Shown: positions 34,778 through 43,678, counted from the stretch's first letter. The stretch: 45,106 nucleotides of DNA from an uncultured Oxalobacteraceae bacterium (GCA_946479255.1 CAMLFK010000011.1:1-45106); one strand, 5' to 3'. Notes: generated by a model not told the origin, from the letters alone. Numbers and translations: made by a program.

Positions 34778-36433
34778 CTAGTAAGTTCCGATGCGAACCT
34801 TCAAGACCGTCGGGGTATTGCTCATGTTGATGCCGTAATCCACCTGGTCGCCATTCCAGTTGCGTTCCATGATCCATTGGCCTTTGCTGTCGAAATGCCC
34901 TTCTTCGACCCGCGCCAGCATGGTGCGCTTGCCTTCATTGGCGCCGATGCCGTCGAGCTTGACGCGGGCATTGTGGCCGACCAGGATGAATTCGTTCTCG
35001 CCGATCTGGGCAATGGCCACGCCGCCATTCGGGCGCTCGCAGCCTTCCGGCGTATCGTTCAGGGTCGGGAAGAAGTGCTTCTCGCCAAACTGCCATTCGC
35101 GGAAGGACACGGTGGCTTTCCAGCCCTTCATTTCCACGGTTTCCGGAGTGCGCTCGTCGCTCTCGGCCACGCCATAGGTGCGCCCTTCAAACGCCCATTT
35201 GGCCCAGTGGCGCGCCATCGGGCGGAAGGCCGCGTAAATGCGGGCGAACGGTTCGATGGTGCGCTTGTCGGCGAACTTGGAACCCAGCGGGAAGTTCGTG
35301 TAGTTCGCGTAGTCCATGCCGAAAGGCGCAAAACCGATTGCGCCGCTGCCCAGGGCCAGGTAGGTGTAGCGCGCGTAGTCGGCATGATTGCCCAGTTCCG
35401 GCACGAACAGCGCGTTGTCCGGGCGTTTGAACTGCTTGAGCGCGGTGCTGAACTTGTTGTACTCGACGTTGTAGATATCCGGGCCGACGACGTCGATGGC
35501 CGGCGCCGCGGCTTTATAGATGTCGATCACGTCGTAGGTCGGGCCGCCACTGGCGAAGTTGTTCTTCCATGGCGCGAGCGGTGCGATCGGGTCGCGCAGC
35601 GCGTTGTTCACGTACATCGGCAGGTTGTAGACGGCGCGGCCGGACTTGGCGATCTCGCCGATGTAGCTGGCGATCGAATACGCGTGGAAGTATTCGTCGG
35701 CGTAGTCGCCATACACTTCTTTCCACGTGCCCTTGGCGGCCAATGCCACCGGGGACTTTTTCATCTCCAGCACTTTTTGCGGCACCGGCTGGTTGAACAG
35801 GGCCTGCGCCTTGGGGCTGAAGTCGCGCACGAAACCGTAGGTGCCGACCTCGTTTTCCACCTGCACCATGATGACGGTGCGCTGCGCCGCGTCGATCTTG
35901 GCGATATGGCTCATCAGGGCGGTGAAGGCCTTTTTGTCGGCCTTGAGCGTTTCTTCGCCATGCGGCGACAGGCAATAGATGGCCTTGCCGTCTTTGTCCA
36001 GCATGCGCGGAAAGCGTTCGTTATTGAATTTGACCCACTCGGGGGTGTATTGCGGACTGGTGTTTTTCCAGGTGCCGAACCAGACGATGACGAGGCGCAT
36101 CTTGTTCTGGCGGGCTTCCTTGACCAGGGTGTCGACGAAGCTGAAATCAAACTTGCCTTCGACCGGCTCGACCTGTTCCCATGCCACCGCCACTTCGACC
36201 GTGTTGGCGTTCAAGTCTTTGGTGGCGGCCCAGACTTTCGGCAGCGCTTTCGGATAGTTGCTGGAGTTGTGCGCCTGGGCGCTCAGCATGAGGAATGGGG
36301 CGCCATCGACCATCAGCGCGTGGCGCCCGTCTTTCTGGACCAGCTGGGGCAGCGGCGCGGCGGCGTGCGCGGCGGCAGCCATGGCGGCGGCCAGGCCAAG
36401 CGAGGCGATCAGTTGGAGGGACATTTTTTTCAT
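34778..36433 (-). CDS. GH35 beta-galactosidase with DUF5597-type C-terminal domain
   Basis: A 551-residue secreted enzyme; start at 36433 (MKKMSLQLIASLGLAAAMAA... Sec signal, cleavage near AHAAA). GGAG lies 13 bases upstream, so the true start could instead be the ATG three codons on (36424). The GH35 barrel has QVENEVGTYG with the acid/base Glu and FVPELGNH with the nucleophile Glu. The C-terminal portion (about 400-551, including the SFREWQFGE and EFILVGHNARVKL segments) matches the DUF5597 domain found in xyloglucan-specific GH35 enzymes such as C. japonicus Bgl35A. It should release galactose from imported xyloglucan oligosaccharides before alpha-xylosidase action. It lies about 90 nt downstream of the receptor gene, separated by two hairpins. 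Confidence 0.93.
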   Translation of the reverse strand: MKKMSLQLIASLGLAAAMAAAAHAAAPLPQLVQKDGRHALMVDGAPFLMLSAQAHNSSNYPKALPKVWAATKDLNANTVEVAVAWEQVEPVEGKFDFSFVDTLVKEARQNKMRLVIVWFGTWKNTSPQYTPEWVKFNNERFPRMLDKDGKAIYCLSPHGEETLKADKKAFTALMSHIAKIDAAQRTVIMVQVENEVGTYGFVRDFSPKAQALFNQPVPQKVLEMKKSPVALAAKGTWKEVYGDYADEYFHAYSIASYIGEIAKSGRAVYNLPMYVNNALRDPIAPLAPWKNNFASGGPTYDVIDIYKAAAPAIDVVGPDIYNVEYNKFSTALKQFKRPDNALFVPELGNHADYARYTYLALGSGAIGFAPFGMDYANYTNFPLGSKFADKRTIEPFARIYAAFRPMARHWAKWAFEGRTYGVAESDERTPETVEMKGWKATVSFREWQFGEKHFFPTLNDTPEGCERPNGGVAIAQIGENEFILVGHNARVKLDGIGANEGKRTMLARVEEGHFDSKGQWIMERNWNGDQVDYGINMSNTPTVLKVRIGTY

Positions 36434-36465
36434 GCGTATTGACGTGCTCCTGCGGAATGTGAAGA

Positions 36466-36484
36466 GGCCGGGCATTGCCCGGCC
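36466..36484 (-). terminator. hairpin between receptor and GH35 genes
   Basis: GGCCGGGC and GCCCGGCC pair perfectly (8 bp, 3-nt loop). On the minus strand it is followed by TCTTCAC, so it is a strong hairpin without a proper T-run; it may stabilise the upstream mRNA end or cause partial termination. Confidence 0.45.
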
Positions 36485-36494
36485 TGCAAGAATA

Positions 36495-36525
36495 CTGCCG
36501 GATTGACTCCGGCAGGTTTTTTTTT
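36495..36525. terminator. hairpin just after the receptor stop codon
   Basis: CTGCCGGA and TCCGGCAG (8-bp stem, 5-nt loop) are followed on the plus strand by nine T residues and on the minus strand by TATTCTT. As a canonical terminator it points to the plus strand; on the coding (minus) strand it is weaker and would allow read-through into the GH35 gene. Confidence 0.6.
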
Positions 36526-39500
36526 AGAAGCGGTAGGTCATTTGCGCGGTATAGCGGCGGCCGGTCGAGAACCAGGCGCGGCCTTTCATGCCGATCCCTT
36601 GCTGCATCAACTGCTTGAACTTGGCGTCGGTCAGGTTCTGCGCTTCAAAACCAAACGACAGGTTTTCGCCGAACTTGTACGAGATACCGCCGTCCAGCTG
36701 GCCGTAGTCATCCGCCCAGGTTGGCAGCGCCCATGGCAGGTTGGTCGCACCGAAGGTCGCGCTGGCCGGGTTGGTGTTCAAGCCATCGCCACCATTGGTG
36801 CCGTTGACATTGACCGCCTGCAGGTGCTTCGAGCGCCAGCTGTAAGCCAGGCGGGACGACAGCGGACCCTTGTCGTACATCAGCGCCAGGTTGGCGGAAC
36901 GACGCGACAGGCCTTGCAGCGGCAGGTTGCCGAAGGTGCGGCCATCGGTGTCGCAGCCGTTCATGTTCAGGTTCAGGTTGGCCACGTTGTTACCCGTGCT
37001 CGAGCAGTACTCGGAGAACACCGGGTTGTACATCTTGGTCGAGCTGTCGACGAAGGTGAAGTTGGCCTGCATGCCGATGCCGCTCATCCAGCCTGGCAGC
37101 TTGTCGAAATACTGCTGGTAAGCCACTTCGAAACCGCGCGCCTTGCCCTTGGCGCCGTTGACCGGCGAGGTGACGACGAAGTCATACATCTTGCCGTTGA
37201 CGTCAGGCAGCGGGTAGTTCGACAGCTGATTGACGATGATGTCTTTCAGCTGCTTGTTGAACACCGCCACGGTCACCGAGCCGACCGGATTGAAGTACCA
37301 CTCGGCGGTCAGGTCGATCTGGCGCGAGGTGACTGGCTCCAGGAATGGATTGCCCTTGGCGGTGCCTTTCAGGGTGACGCTGTTGACGCGGAAAGTCTGG
37401 GCGGTATTGTCGGTGGTGCTGTCGATGTCACGGGACAGCCCGGTGTAGCCCTGCATCTGGCCGAAGTCAGGACGCGACAGGCCGGACGACATGCCGACGC
37501 GGAACTGCAATTCCGGGCTGTACTTCATGCGCAGATTCAGGCTCGGCAGCACGTTGTGGTAGGTCTTGTCGTAGTCGCGTGCCTGGGAGTAGCGCGGGAT
37601 GTCCGGAATCGCCGGGCCGCTGGTGGCGTAACCAGGCGGAACCGTGACGCTGCTCGGGGAGAAGTTGGTGTAGCCCGCAGCCGTCATATTGGTCTGGACG
37701 TAACGGATGCCGATATTACCGTCAACCGGATATTTCCAGTCGTCGAAGCCGAAGCGCAGCTGGGTGAAGAAAGCCTTGGTCTTTTCAGCCTGCACGTTGC
37801 GGCCGATCGGGTCGGTGCCGAAGGAGGCTGGCGTCCATTTCTCGCAGTTGTTGGTCGGCGAGACTTCGCGGCACAGGATATCGTGGTAGGTATGCAGCTG
37901 CGCATACGTTTCCGGATAGCCCAGGGCTACTTTCGATGTCGGGAACACGACGCTCGGCACGGATACCTTGCCGTTGAAGAAGTTCGGGAAGGTGTGCAGG
38001 CGGGTCTCGCCGCCAAAGCGCGGGTCGCCCAGGTAAGCCAGGCCGCTGATGTTCCAGCCCACTTGCCATGGCTGGGTAATCGCGCGCCAGTGGTAGTCGT
38101 CCACCGACACGATGTTGTCCGAATCGCGGTCGGTGAAACGCACACCGAAACGCACATCGCGCAGCACAGGATGGTCGAAGTCGTACTTGACGTCGGTGCG
38201 CAGCGCTTTTTCGTTGGCGACGCTCCTGTCCAGGTGTTCCATCGTGAACGCCCAGTAGTAATTCTTCGGATCGGCGATGTAGGCGCGGTCGAAGTCGTCG
38301 AACATCAGGTTCGGAATGCTGCCGGTCAGGTCGACCTTTTGCTTCGGCATCTTAAGGGAGGTGGCCACGGTCGAATCGACGCCGACGGTCTTGGCCTTGA
38401 TGCTCTGCAGATCGGCGCTGACGGTCCACGACGGCGACGGACGCCATTCCACATTCCACGAAATATCGGTGGTGGACGACTTGCGGTTGGCGATACGGGT
38501 GTCGTTGCCGAAGTTGATGCCGCCATCCACATCGGCGCGCAGGGTGCCGGTCTGGAACGCGCCCAGCGGGTCATAGGTGGAATCGGCGCTCGGGGTGATG
38601 TTGTAGGCGTTGGCGCCGCTGAAAATCGCCTGCTCGTCCCAGCCCATCTGGTACTTGGACTTGAAGTAGGTCAGCGAGCTGCGCAGGGTGTTGCCCAGTT
38701 TCCATTGCAGCGCGCCATACAGGCCTTCGCGCTTGCGGTCGAACTGCAGGGTACGCCATTGCGCGCCCTTCGGGATCCATACGCGCTTGCCGTCCACGGT
38801 GCGTGGATAGTATGGCTCGACCTGGAAGGCGTCGGTGCGGGTGCCGCTTTCCGACGAGGCGACGTCGATCAGGGCGCCGAATTCGCCGAAGCCGGTTTTC
38901 CAGCGGTCCGAGATCAGGAAAGAGCCGCCTGGCGACATCTTGCCTTTTTTGAGTTCCGAATAAGTGGTGTCGAACGAGACCGCGCCGCGGAAGCCCTTGC
39001 TGTCGAAAGGCATGGCGGTACGCAGGTTGACCAGGCCGCCGATCGAGCCTTCGATCTGTTCGGCCGATGGGTTCTTGTAGACGTCGACGCCTGCCATCAG
39101 TTCCGGCGGTACGTCGCCGAAGTTGAGCGCGCGGCCGCCGTTGGCCGAGAACGAATCGCGGCCATTGAGTTCGGAGCGCACATAGGTCAGGCCCCGAACG
39201 GTCACGCCCGAGCCTTCGACCGAGAAGTGCTCCGGGTCGCCCTTGCTCATGGTGCGGTCGATGGTCACGCCAACGATACGCTGCAGCACTTCGGTGACCG
39301 AACGGTCCGGCAGTTTGCCGATGTCGTCGGCGACGATCGAGTCGACCACCTCGTCGGCGTTCTGCTTGATCTTCTGGGCCGAGTTCAGCGCTGCGCGCTG
39401 GCCGGTCACCACGACCACGGTGCCGAGGGCCGGCTCCTTGGCGGCTTCCTGCGCCATCACGGCGCCGGAAGCGAGCAGTGCGATCTGGGCTACGCCCATG

Positions 39501-39529
39501 GCAATCGCGGTTTTTTTGAATTGGTTCAT
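36524..39529 (-). CDS. TonB-dependent outer-membrane receptor for glycan oligosaccharides
   Basis: A 1001-residue outer-membrane protein with signal peptide (about 1-26, ending SGAVMAQ), a TonB-box-like TVVVVTGQR segment, a plug domain (about 45-165, ADDIGKLPDRSVTEVLQRI, VTVRGL, GGRALNFGDVPPEL) and a beta-barrel ending in the typical terminal Phe (RRYTAQMTYRF). The plug resembles TonB-dependent transporters that import sugars in Caulobacter, Xanthomonas and Cellvibrio. As the first gene of the minus arm, before GH35 and GH31, it most likely imports xyloglucan oligosaccharides. No SusD-like partner is present, as expected outside Bacteroidota. The ATG at 39529 has GGGAG ten bases upstream. Confidence 0.92.
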   Translation of the reverse strand: MNQFKKTAIAMGVAQIALLASGAVMAQEAAKEPALGTVVVVTGQRAALNSAQKIKQNADEVVDSIVADDIGKLPDRSVTEVLQRIVGVTIDRTMSKGDPEHFSVEGSGVTVRGLTYVRSELNGRDSFSANGGRALNFGDVPPELMAGVDVYKNPSAEQIEGSIGGLVNLRTAMPFDSKGFRGAVSFDTTYSELKKGKMSPGGSFLISDRWKTGFGEFGALIDVASSESGTRTDAFQVEPYYPRTVDGKRVWIPKGAQWRTLQFDRKREGLYGALQWKLGNTLRSSLTYFKSKYQMGWDEQAIFSGANAYNITPSADSTYDPLGAFQTGTLRADVDGGINFGNDTRIANRKSSTTDISWNVEWRPSPSWTVSADLQSIKAKTVGVDSTVATSLKMPKQKVDLTGSIPNLMFDDFDRAYIADPKNYYWAFTMEHLDRSVANEKALRTDVKYDFDHPVLRDVRFGVRFTDRDSDNIVSVDDYHWRAITQPWQVGWNISGLAYLGDPRFGGETRLHTFPNFFNGKVSVPSVVFPTSKVALGYPETYAQLHTYHDILCREVSPTNNCEKWTPASFGTDPIGRNVQAEKTKAFFTQLRFGFDDWKYPVDGNIGIRYVQTNMTAAGYTNFSPSSVTVPPGYATSGPAIPDIPRYSQARDYDKTYHNVLPSLNLRMKYSPELQFRVGMSSGLSRPDFGQMQGYTGLSRDIDSTTDNTAQTFRVNSVTLKGTAKGNPFLEPVTSRQIDLTAEWYFNPVGSVTVAVFNKQLKDIIVNQLSNYPLPDVNGKMYDFVVTSPVNGAKGKARGFEVAYQQYFDKLPGWMSGIGMQANFTFVDSSTKMYNPVFSEYCSSTGNNVANLNLNMNGCDTDGRTFGNLPLQGLSRRSANLALMYDKGPLSSRLAYSWRSKHLQAVNVNGTNGGDGLNTNPASATFGATNLPWALPTWADDYGQLDGGISYKFGENLSFGFEAQNLTDAKFKQLMQQGIGMKGRAWFSTGRRYTAQMTYRF

Positions 39530-39589
39530 CGTTGACTATCTCCCATTGGTTCTCTACGATTTTTTGTTCTAACTTTTCTAGCTTTAAAA

Positions 39590-39619
39590 GCCATACTACG
39601 GTTTCCTGCGGTAACGCAA
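39590..39619 (-). promoter_or_regulatory. possible promoter of the receptor operon
   Basis: On the minus strand TTGCGT (39614-39619), an 18-bp spacer and TATGGC (39590-39595) lie about 60 bp upstream of the receptor start. Both boxes match consensus only partly. Confidence 0.35.
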
Positions 39620-39671
39620 AAACATTTTGGCGTGGTGAAACGTAGTGAACTCAGTGCAGCTGACCTAACGA

Positions 39672-39685
39672 TGAAAACGTTGTCA
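39672..39685. promoter_or_regulatory. LacI-type operator upstream of the receptor gene
   Basis: TGAAAACGTTGTCA is a near-perfect 14-bp palindrome centred on CG (one mismatched pair), matching the TGANAACGTTNTCA style of LacI/GalR-family operators common in proteobacterial sugar loci. It lies about 145 bp upstream of the receptor start and about 50 bp upstream of the possible -35 box. No LacI-family gene is in the window, so the regulator must be encoded elsewhere. Confidence 0.5.
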
Positions 39686-39699
39686 AGCGAACCTTGAAA

Positions 39700-40143
39700 G
39701 AAGCCGCATTCCGGCTGGTGGCGTGGTTCATGATGCTTGTCTCGCTATCGTTTTTATCGTTTGGGCAGCCTGGCGTGCCTTGCACAGCACCATGCCTTAA
39801 GATCATTTTGCAAGTTACGGTTTTTGGCCGCAATTACGAAAATCACCAATCTCTCGAATGATATTAGGCAAGCAAGGCAATACCGGTCAAGCTAAGTTTG
39901 CTGCGGCGTATGCCGAAACTGTTGTATGCGCGCCGCATGCAGTAAAGTGGAATCGATTCACACCTCTACTATGGTGATCTGAACAAAAGTACCAAGATAA
40001 AGAGGGACCACGCAAGCGCGGCCATGCGAAACAGTGGTAAAAATCCGGACCTCAGCCATGCCTGGAAAGCGGGCTTCCGGCACTGAAAATTTGTACCAAA
40101 TTTGCTTCACTTTGCCCGCTGGCAAAGTGCTCGCCGCCTCTTT
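39700..40143. other. non-coding stretch between the receptor and AraC genes
   Basis: No frame here looks like a protein. The sequence is AT-richer than its surroundings. Apart from the possible receptor promoter and operator to its left and the DUF1080-like remnant to its right I see no structured element. Confidence 0.5.
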
Positions 40144-40272
40144 GTCGAGCTTTCGAATTACGATATTGCGGAAAAATGCCTCCGCACCTTCCCACTGGAT
40201 CGAAAGTTTGCCGCGCGTGAGCGGCACTACCTTGCCATCGGCCACGTGGCGCGAGTTGGTGGCACGCAACAT
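40144..40272 (-). pseudogene. remnant resembling the C-terminus of a DUF1080 protein
   Basis: A minus-strand frame (40272 to 39958) begins with about 43 residues containing DGKVVPLTRGKLSIQWEGAE and FFRNIVIRKL. This matches the conserved end of DUF1080 (3-keto-disaccharide hydrolase-like, concanavalin-A-like fold) proteins, which typically finish with GkI-LQ-EGaev-FRNI-IrpL. The rest of the domain, normally over 150 residues upstream, is missing. The remaining 61 residues of the frame look random. I read it as the tail of a deleted gene. DUF1080 proteins commonly accompany the GMC oxidoreductase and sugar isomerase genes found just to the right, which supports the reading. Confidence 0.45.
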
Positions 40273-40406
40273 CTCGCGGCGGGCAAAAACCTTTTTTGAA
40301 TTTCCACAGCTTGCCGAATTTCTTATAAATTTTTCCGAATTTTTGTCACTTCCGCCGATTCCAGAATGCTACTATCGGCCAGTGACTGGATGGAGACACT
40401 ATAAGA

Positions 40407-41255
40407 ATGAGCACAATGATGACCAGGATGGGGATGGTGGTCGCGCAAAGCGCTTCCAACAGCGCCGGGGAGAAAAAAATCTCCATTCCTGCAACTGCTG
40501 CGGCGCACAAGGAATGTGCTAATTTTTTTTCGCTCCACGGGATCTCCACGCCGAGCCCCCTGTTCGACGAATTGTCCGACACCTACTATTTCGCCAAGAA
40601 CAAGGCCGGCCAGTTCGTGTGGGGTAATCGCCTGCTGCAGGAGAAGCACTCGCTGGCCGATGTGAACGACATCATCGGCCGCTCCGACCATGACTTCTTC
40701 CGCCGCGATATCGCCGACCGCATCCGCGCCGACGACCTGTCGGTCATGGAAAACGGTGTCACCGTCAAGAACAAACTGGAAGTGATCGGCGGCGACAACG
40801 GCGGCCTGACCTGGCTGTTCACCACCAAGGCGCCGATCCGCAACGCCAATGGCGAGATCGTCGGCATCGAGGGCTTTTCCCGCGACGCCCAGCGCTCGCA
40901 GGACATCATTGCCCCTTTCCACGAATTCAGGTCCTGCATCGAGTACCTGCAACAGCACCTGATGGACAACATCAGCATCGACCACCTGTCCAAATTGTCG
41001 TGCATGTCGCTGTCGACCTTCGAGCGCAAGTTCAAGCAGCACTTCTCGATGACCCCCAAGCAGTACATCCTGCACATGAAGGTGCACGAAGCCTGCCGCC
41101 TGCTGCCGGGCGCCCACAGCATCGCGCGGGTAGCGCTGGAAACCGGTTTCGGCGGCCAGAGCTACTTCACCAAGCAGTTCCGCAGCGTGGTCGGCATCAC
41201 ACCCAAGCAGTACCAGTTGTCGCTGGCGGCCCGCCGCAGCGCCGTGCGTGCCTGA
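40407..41255 (+). CDS. AraC-family regulator with N-terminal PAS domain
   Basis: A 282-residue cytoplasmic regulator. Residues about 45-165 form a PAS fold (DTYYFAKNKAGQFVWGNRLL...FTTKAPIRNANGEIVGIEGFSRD), replacing the cupin-type sensor of classical AraC. Residues about 175-275 are two helix-turn-helix units of the AraC/XylS type (ISIDHLSKLSCMSLSTFERKFK and ARVALETGFGGQSYFTKQFRS). It is the first gene before the dehydrogenase pair (59-nt gap) and probably activates those genes in response to a small ligand. The ATG at 40407 follows a short AT-rich region; ATGs four and eight codons further on (40419 and 40431) are alternative starts. Confidence 0.9.
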   Translation: MSTMMTRMGMVVAQSASNSAGEKKISIPATAAAHKECANFFSLHGISTPSPLFDELSDTYYFAKNKAGQFVWGNRLLQEKHSLADVNDIIGRSDHDFFRRDIADRIRADDLSVMENGVTVKNKLEVIGGDNGGLTWLFTTKAPIRNANGEIVGIEGFSRDAQRSQDIIAPFHEFRSCIEYLQQHLMDNISIDHLSKLSCMSLSTFERKFKQHFSMTPKQYILHMKVHEACRLLPGAHSIARVALETGFGGQSYFTKQFRSVVGITPKQYQLSLAARRSAVRA

Positions 41256-41314
41256 GCCGCAAAATTGCCGCATTGTTGTTCACGCCCTCGTCGTCTTCAT
41301 TGGAGATAGAAGCT

Positions 41315-41920
41315 ATGTTGCAAACCGAAGAAAGCGCTGTCAAATGGCCGTCAGAGCCAGATAGCGCACGCCGCGCCGCGCTGGCCCGGATCGCCGCGCT
41401 GTGCGGCCTGGCCATGTCCGGCGAAGCCCTGGCAACGCTCGCCAAGCCAAAGGCCGCGGCTATAGAGTACGTCCCCGAACTGCTCACTGCCGAGGAACTG
41501 GCGCTGACCGGCGTGCTGGCCGAGCTGGTGATCCCGCAGACCGAGACCCCGGGCGCGCTGGCGGTACGCGCACACCACACCATCGACCACCTGCTGGCGG
41601 TGTGCACGGGCGCCAATGGCCAGCGCAGCTACCGCGCCGGCCTGGCGCGCATCGAAGCGGTGGCCCAGGCCGAAACCGGCAAGCGCTTCGATGCGCTGCC
41701 GGCGGCGCGCCAGACCGCCCTGCTCAAGGCGATCGACACGGGTACAGCACCGTTCAACGGGGCCGACCAGTACTTCTTCCGCAGCCTCAAGCAGCACGTG
41801 CTGTTCGCGTACTACACCTCGGAAGCGGGCGCCACCCGCGAACTGGCTTACCTGCCGGTTCCCGGCGGCTTCAAAGGCCGCATCAAGCTCACCAAGAACA
41901 CCCGTACCTGGGCTCTTTAA
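41315..41920 (+). CDS. gluconate 2-dehydrogenase subunit 3-like protein
   Basis: A 201-residue protein of the gluconate-2-dehydrogenase gamma-subunit family. ARRAALARIAALCGLAMSG (about 18-36) is a Tat-like signal. The family motif (P-TETPGA--A-VH--ID-LL) appears as IPQTETPGALAVRAHHTID (about 73-91), followed by DQYFFRSLKQHVLFAYYTS. These small subunits export their GMC flavoprotein partner by hitch-hiking through Tat and are needed for its activity, as in LacC/LacA-type sugar 3-dehydrogenases. The gene has TGGAGATAGAAGCT before its ATG and lies 18 nt before the GMC gene. It is the pair's dedicated chaperone-like subunit by context. Confidence 0.88.
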   Translation: MLQTEESAVKWPSEPDSARRAALARIAALCGLAMSGEALATLAKPKAAAIEYVPELLTAEELALTGVLAELVIPQTETPGALAVRAHHTIDHLLAVCTGANGQRSYRAGLARIEAVAQAETGKRFDALPAARQTALLKAIDTGTAPFNGADQYFFRSLKQHVLFAYYTSEAGATRELAYLPVPGGFKGRIKLTKNTRTWAL

Positions 41921-41938
41921 CCGCCACGGATCAGCGCC

Positions 41939-43678
41939 ATGCAAGCAGTATCATCGTTTTACATCAAGAAAAGTGAAGAGCTGTTCGACGCCATCGTGGT
42001 GGGCTCCGGGATCACCGGCGGCTGGGCCGCCAAGGAACTGACCGAGAAAGGCCTCAAGACCCTGATGGTCGAACGCGGCCGCCCGGTCGAGCACCGCACC
42101 GACTACATCGGCGAGGGCAAGGACCCCTGGGCCATGCCCAACCGCGGCCTGGTCGACGCCAGGCTGGCCCAGGACGAGTTCAAGGTGCAGCGCAAGTGCT
42201 ACGCTTTCGACGAGCATACCAAGCACTTCTTCAACAACGACAAGGACATGCCCTATTCCACGCCGGAGGGCAAACCATTCAGCTGGATCCGCGGTAACCA
42301 GCTGGGCGGCAAGTCTTTGCTGTGGGCGCGCCAGTCCTACCGCTGGAGCGACCTCGATTTCGAGGCCAACCTCAAAGACGGCCACGGGGTCGACTGGCCG
42401 ATCCGCTATGCCGACCTGGCGCCCTGGTACAGCCACGTGGAGCGCCACGTGGGCATCGCCGGCACCCGCGAAAACATCGACGTGCTGCCCGACAGCGAGT
42501 TCCAACGCGGCTTCGAATTCAACGCGGTGGAAGCGGCCTTCAAGAAGAAGTTTGAAGCCAGCTATGCCGGGCGCAAGATGATCATGGGCCGCTGCGCCCA
42601 CCTGACCGAGCCCTCGCCGGCCCACCTGGAACAGGGCCGCGGCAGCTGCATGGCGCGCGCCATGTGCCAACGCGGCTGCTCTTTCGGGGCCTACTTCTCG
42701 ACCCAGAGTTCGACCCTGCCGGCGGCCGTGGCCACCGGGCGCCTGCGCATCGCCACCAACGCCATCGTCCACAGCGTGCTGTATGACGCCAAAACCAACC
42801 GCGCCCTTGGGGTGCGGGTGATCGACGCCGAGACCATGGAAGTGCGCGAGTACCGCGCCAGGGTGGTGTTCCTGTGCGCGTCCACCCTGGGCAGCACCCA
42901 GGTGCTGCTCAACTCCACCTCGAGCGCCTTCCCGACCGGCCTTGGCAACTCCTCCGGCGTGCTGGGCCACTACCTGATGGACCATCTGTACGGCGCCGGC
43001 GCATCCGGCCGGGTCGAGGGCTTCGAAGATGAGTACTACTCCGGCCGCCGCCCGACCGGGCCGATCATCCCGCGTTTTCGCAACGTCACAGAGCAGAACG
43101 CCAAGTTCCTGCGCGGGTATTCGCTGACGGGCGGCGCGGGCCGCGGCGGCTGGCAGTCGCGCGCCTGGCAGGAAGGCTTCGGCAAGGATTACAAGGCGGC
43201 GATCCGCCAGCCGGGCGGCTGGTACTTCGCCCTGAACGGCTCGGGTGAAATGCTGCCGCGCTTCGAGAACATGGTCAGCCTGCACCCGACCAAGAAGGAC
43301 AAATGGGGCATGCCCCAGCTGCATATCGACTGCAGCTTCTCGGACAACGACCGCAAAATGCAGGAAGATATCGCCGACACCGCCGCCGAGATCCTCGAGA
43401 CCCTGGGCGTAAAGGACATCCGGAAGAGCATCATGACCCTGGACCGACATCAGCCAGGCTTGGCTATCCACGAGATGGGCACGGCGCGCATGGGGCGCGA
43501 CCCGAAGACCTCCTTCCTCAACGGCCACAACCAGTCGCATGATGTGCCCAATCTGTTCGTCACCGACGGCGCCAGCATGGCCTCGAGCGCCTGGCAGAAC
43601 CCGTCGCTGACCTTCATGGCCCTCACCGCGCGCGCCTGCGAGTACGCGGTACAGCAACTGAAGCAAAACAAAATCTAA
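41939..43678 (+). CDS. GMC-family sugar oxidoreductase
   Basis: A 579-residue FAD-dependent dehydrogenase. The dinucleotide-binding motif is AIVVGSGITGGWAAKEL (about 18-34), with LMVERG at the end of the second strand. FAD-contact region GGKSLLWARQSYRWSDLDFE follows. Near the C-terminus are the catalytic His (IHEMGTARMG) and partner Asn (QNPSLTFMALTARACEYA). It lacks its own signal peptide and pairs with the upstream Tat-signal subunit, so it acts in the periplasm. By family and context it oxidises a sugar or glycoside, probably at C3, passing electrons to the respiratory chain; no cytochrome subunit gene is next to it, so the acceptor is unknown. Confidence 0.92.
   Translation: MQAVSSFYIKKSEELFDAIVVGSGITGGWAAKELTEKGLKTLMVERGRPVEHRTDYIGEGKDPWAMPNRGLVDARLAQDEFKVQRKCYAFDEHTKHFFNNDKDMPYSTPEGKPFSWIRGNQLGGKSLLWARQSYRWSDLDFEANLKDGHGVDWPIRYADLAPWYSHVERHVGIAGTRENIDVLPDSEFQRGFEFNAVEAAFKKKFEASYAGRKMIMGRCAHLTEPSPAHLEQGRGSCMARAMCQRGCSFGAYFSTQSSTLPAAVATGRLRIATNAIVHSVLYDAKTNRALGVRVIDAETMEVREYRARVVFLCASTLGSTQVLLNSTSSAFPTGLGNSSGVLGHYLMDHLYGAGASGRVEGFEDEYYSGRRPTGPIIPRFRNVTEQNAKFLRGYSLTGGAGRGGWQSRAWQEGFGKDYKAAIRQPGGWYFALNGSGEMLPRFENMVSLHPTKKDKWGMPQLHIDCSFSDNDRKMQEDIADTAAEILETLGVKDIRKSIMTLDRHQPGLAIHEMGTARMGRDPKTSFLNGHNQSHDVPNLFVTDGASMASSAWQNPSLTFMALTARACEYAVQQLKQNKI

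Noticed and set aside
36503..39535. A 1010-codon open frame on the plus strand opposite the TonB-dependent receptor gene
   Set aside because: It mirrors the receptor gene almost exactly, has a biased His/Arg/Val composition and no domain; the receptor on the minus strand has signal peptide, plug and barrel. High GC keeps antisense frames open.
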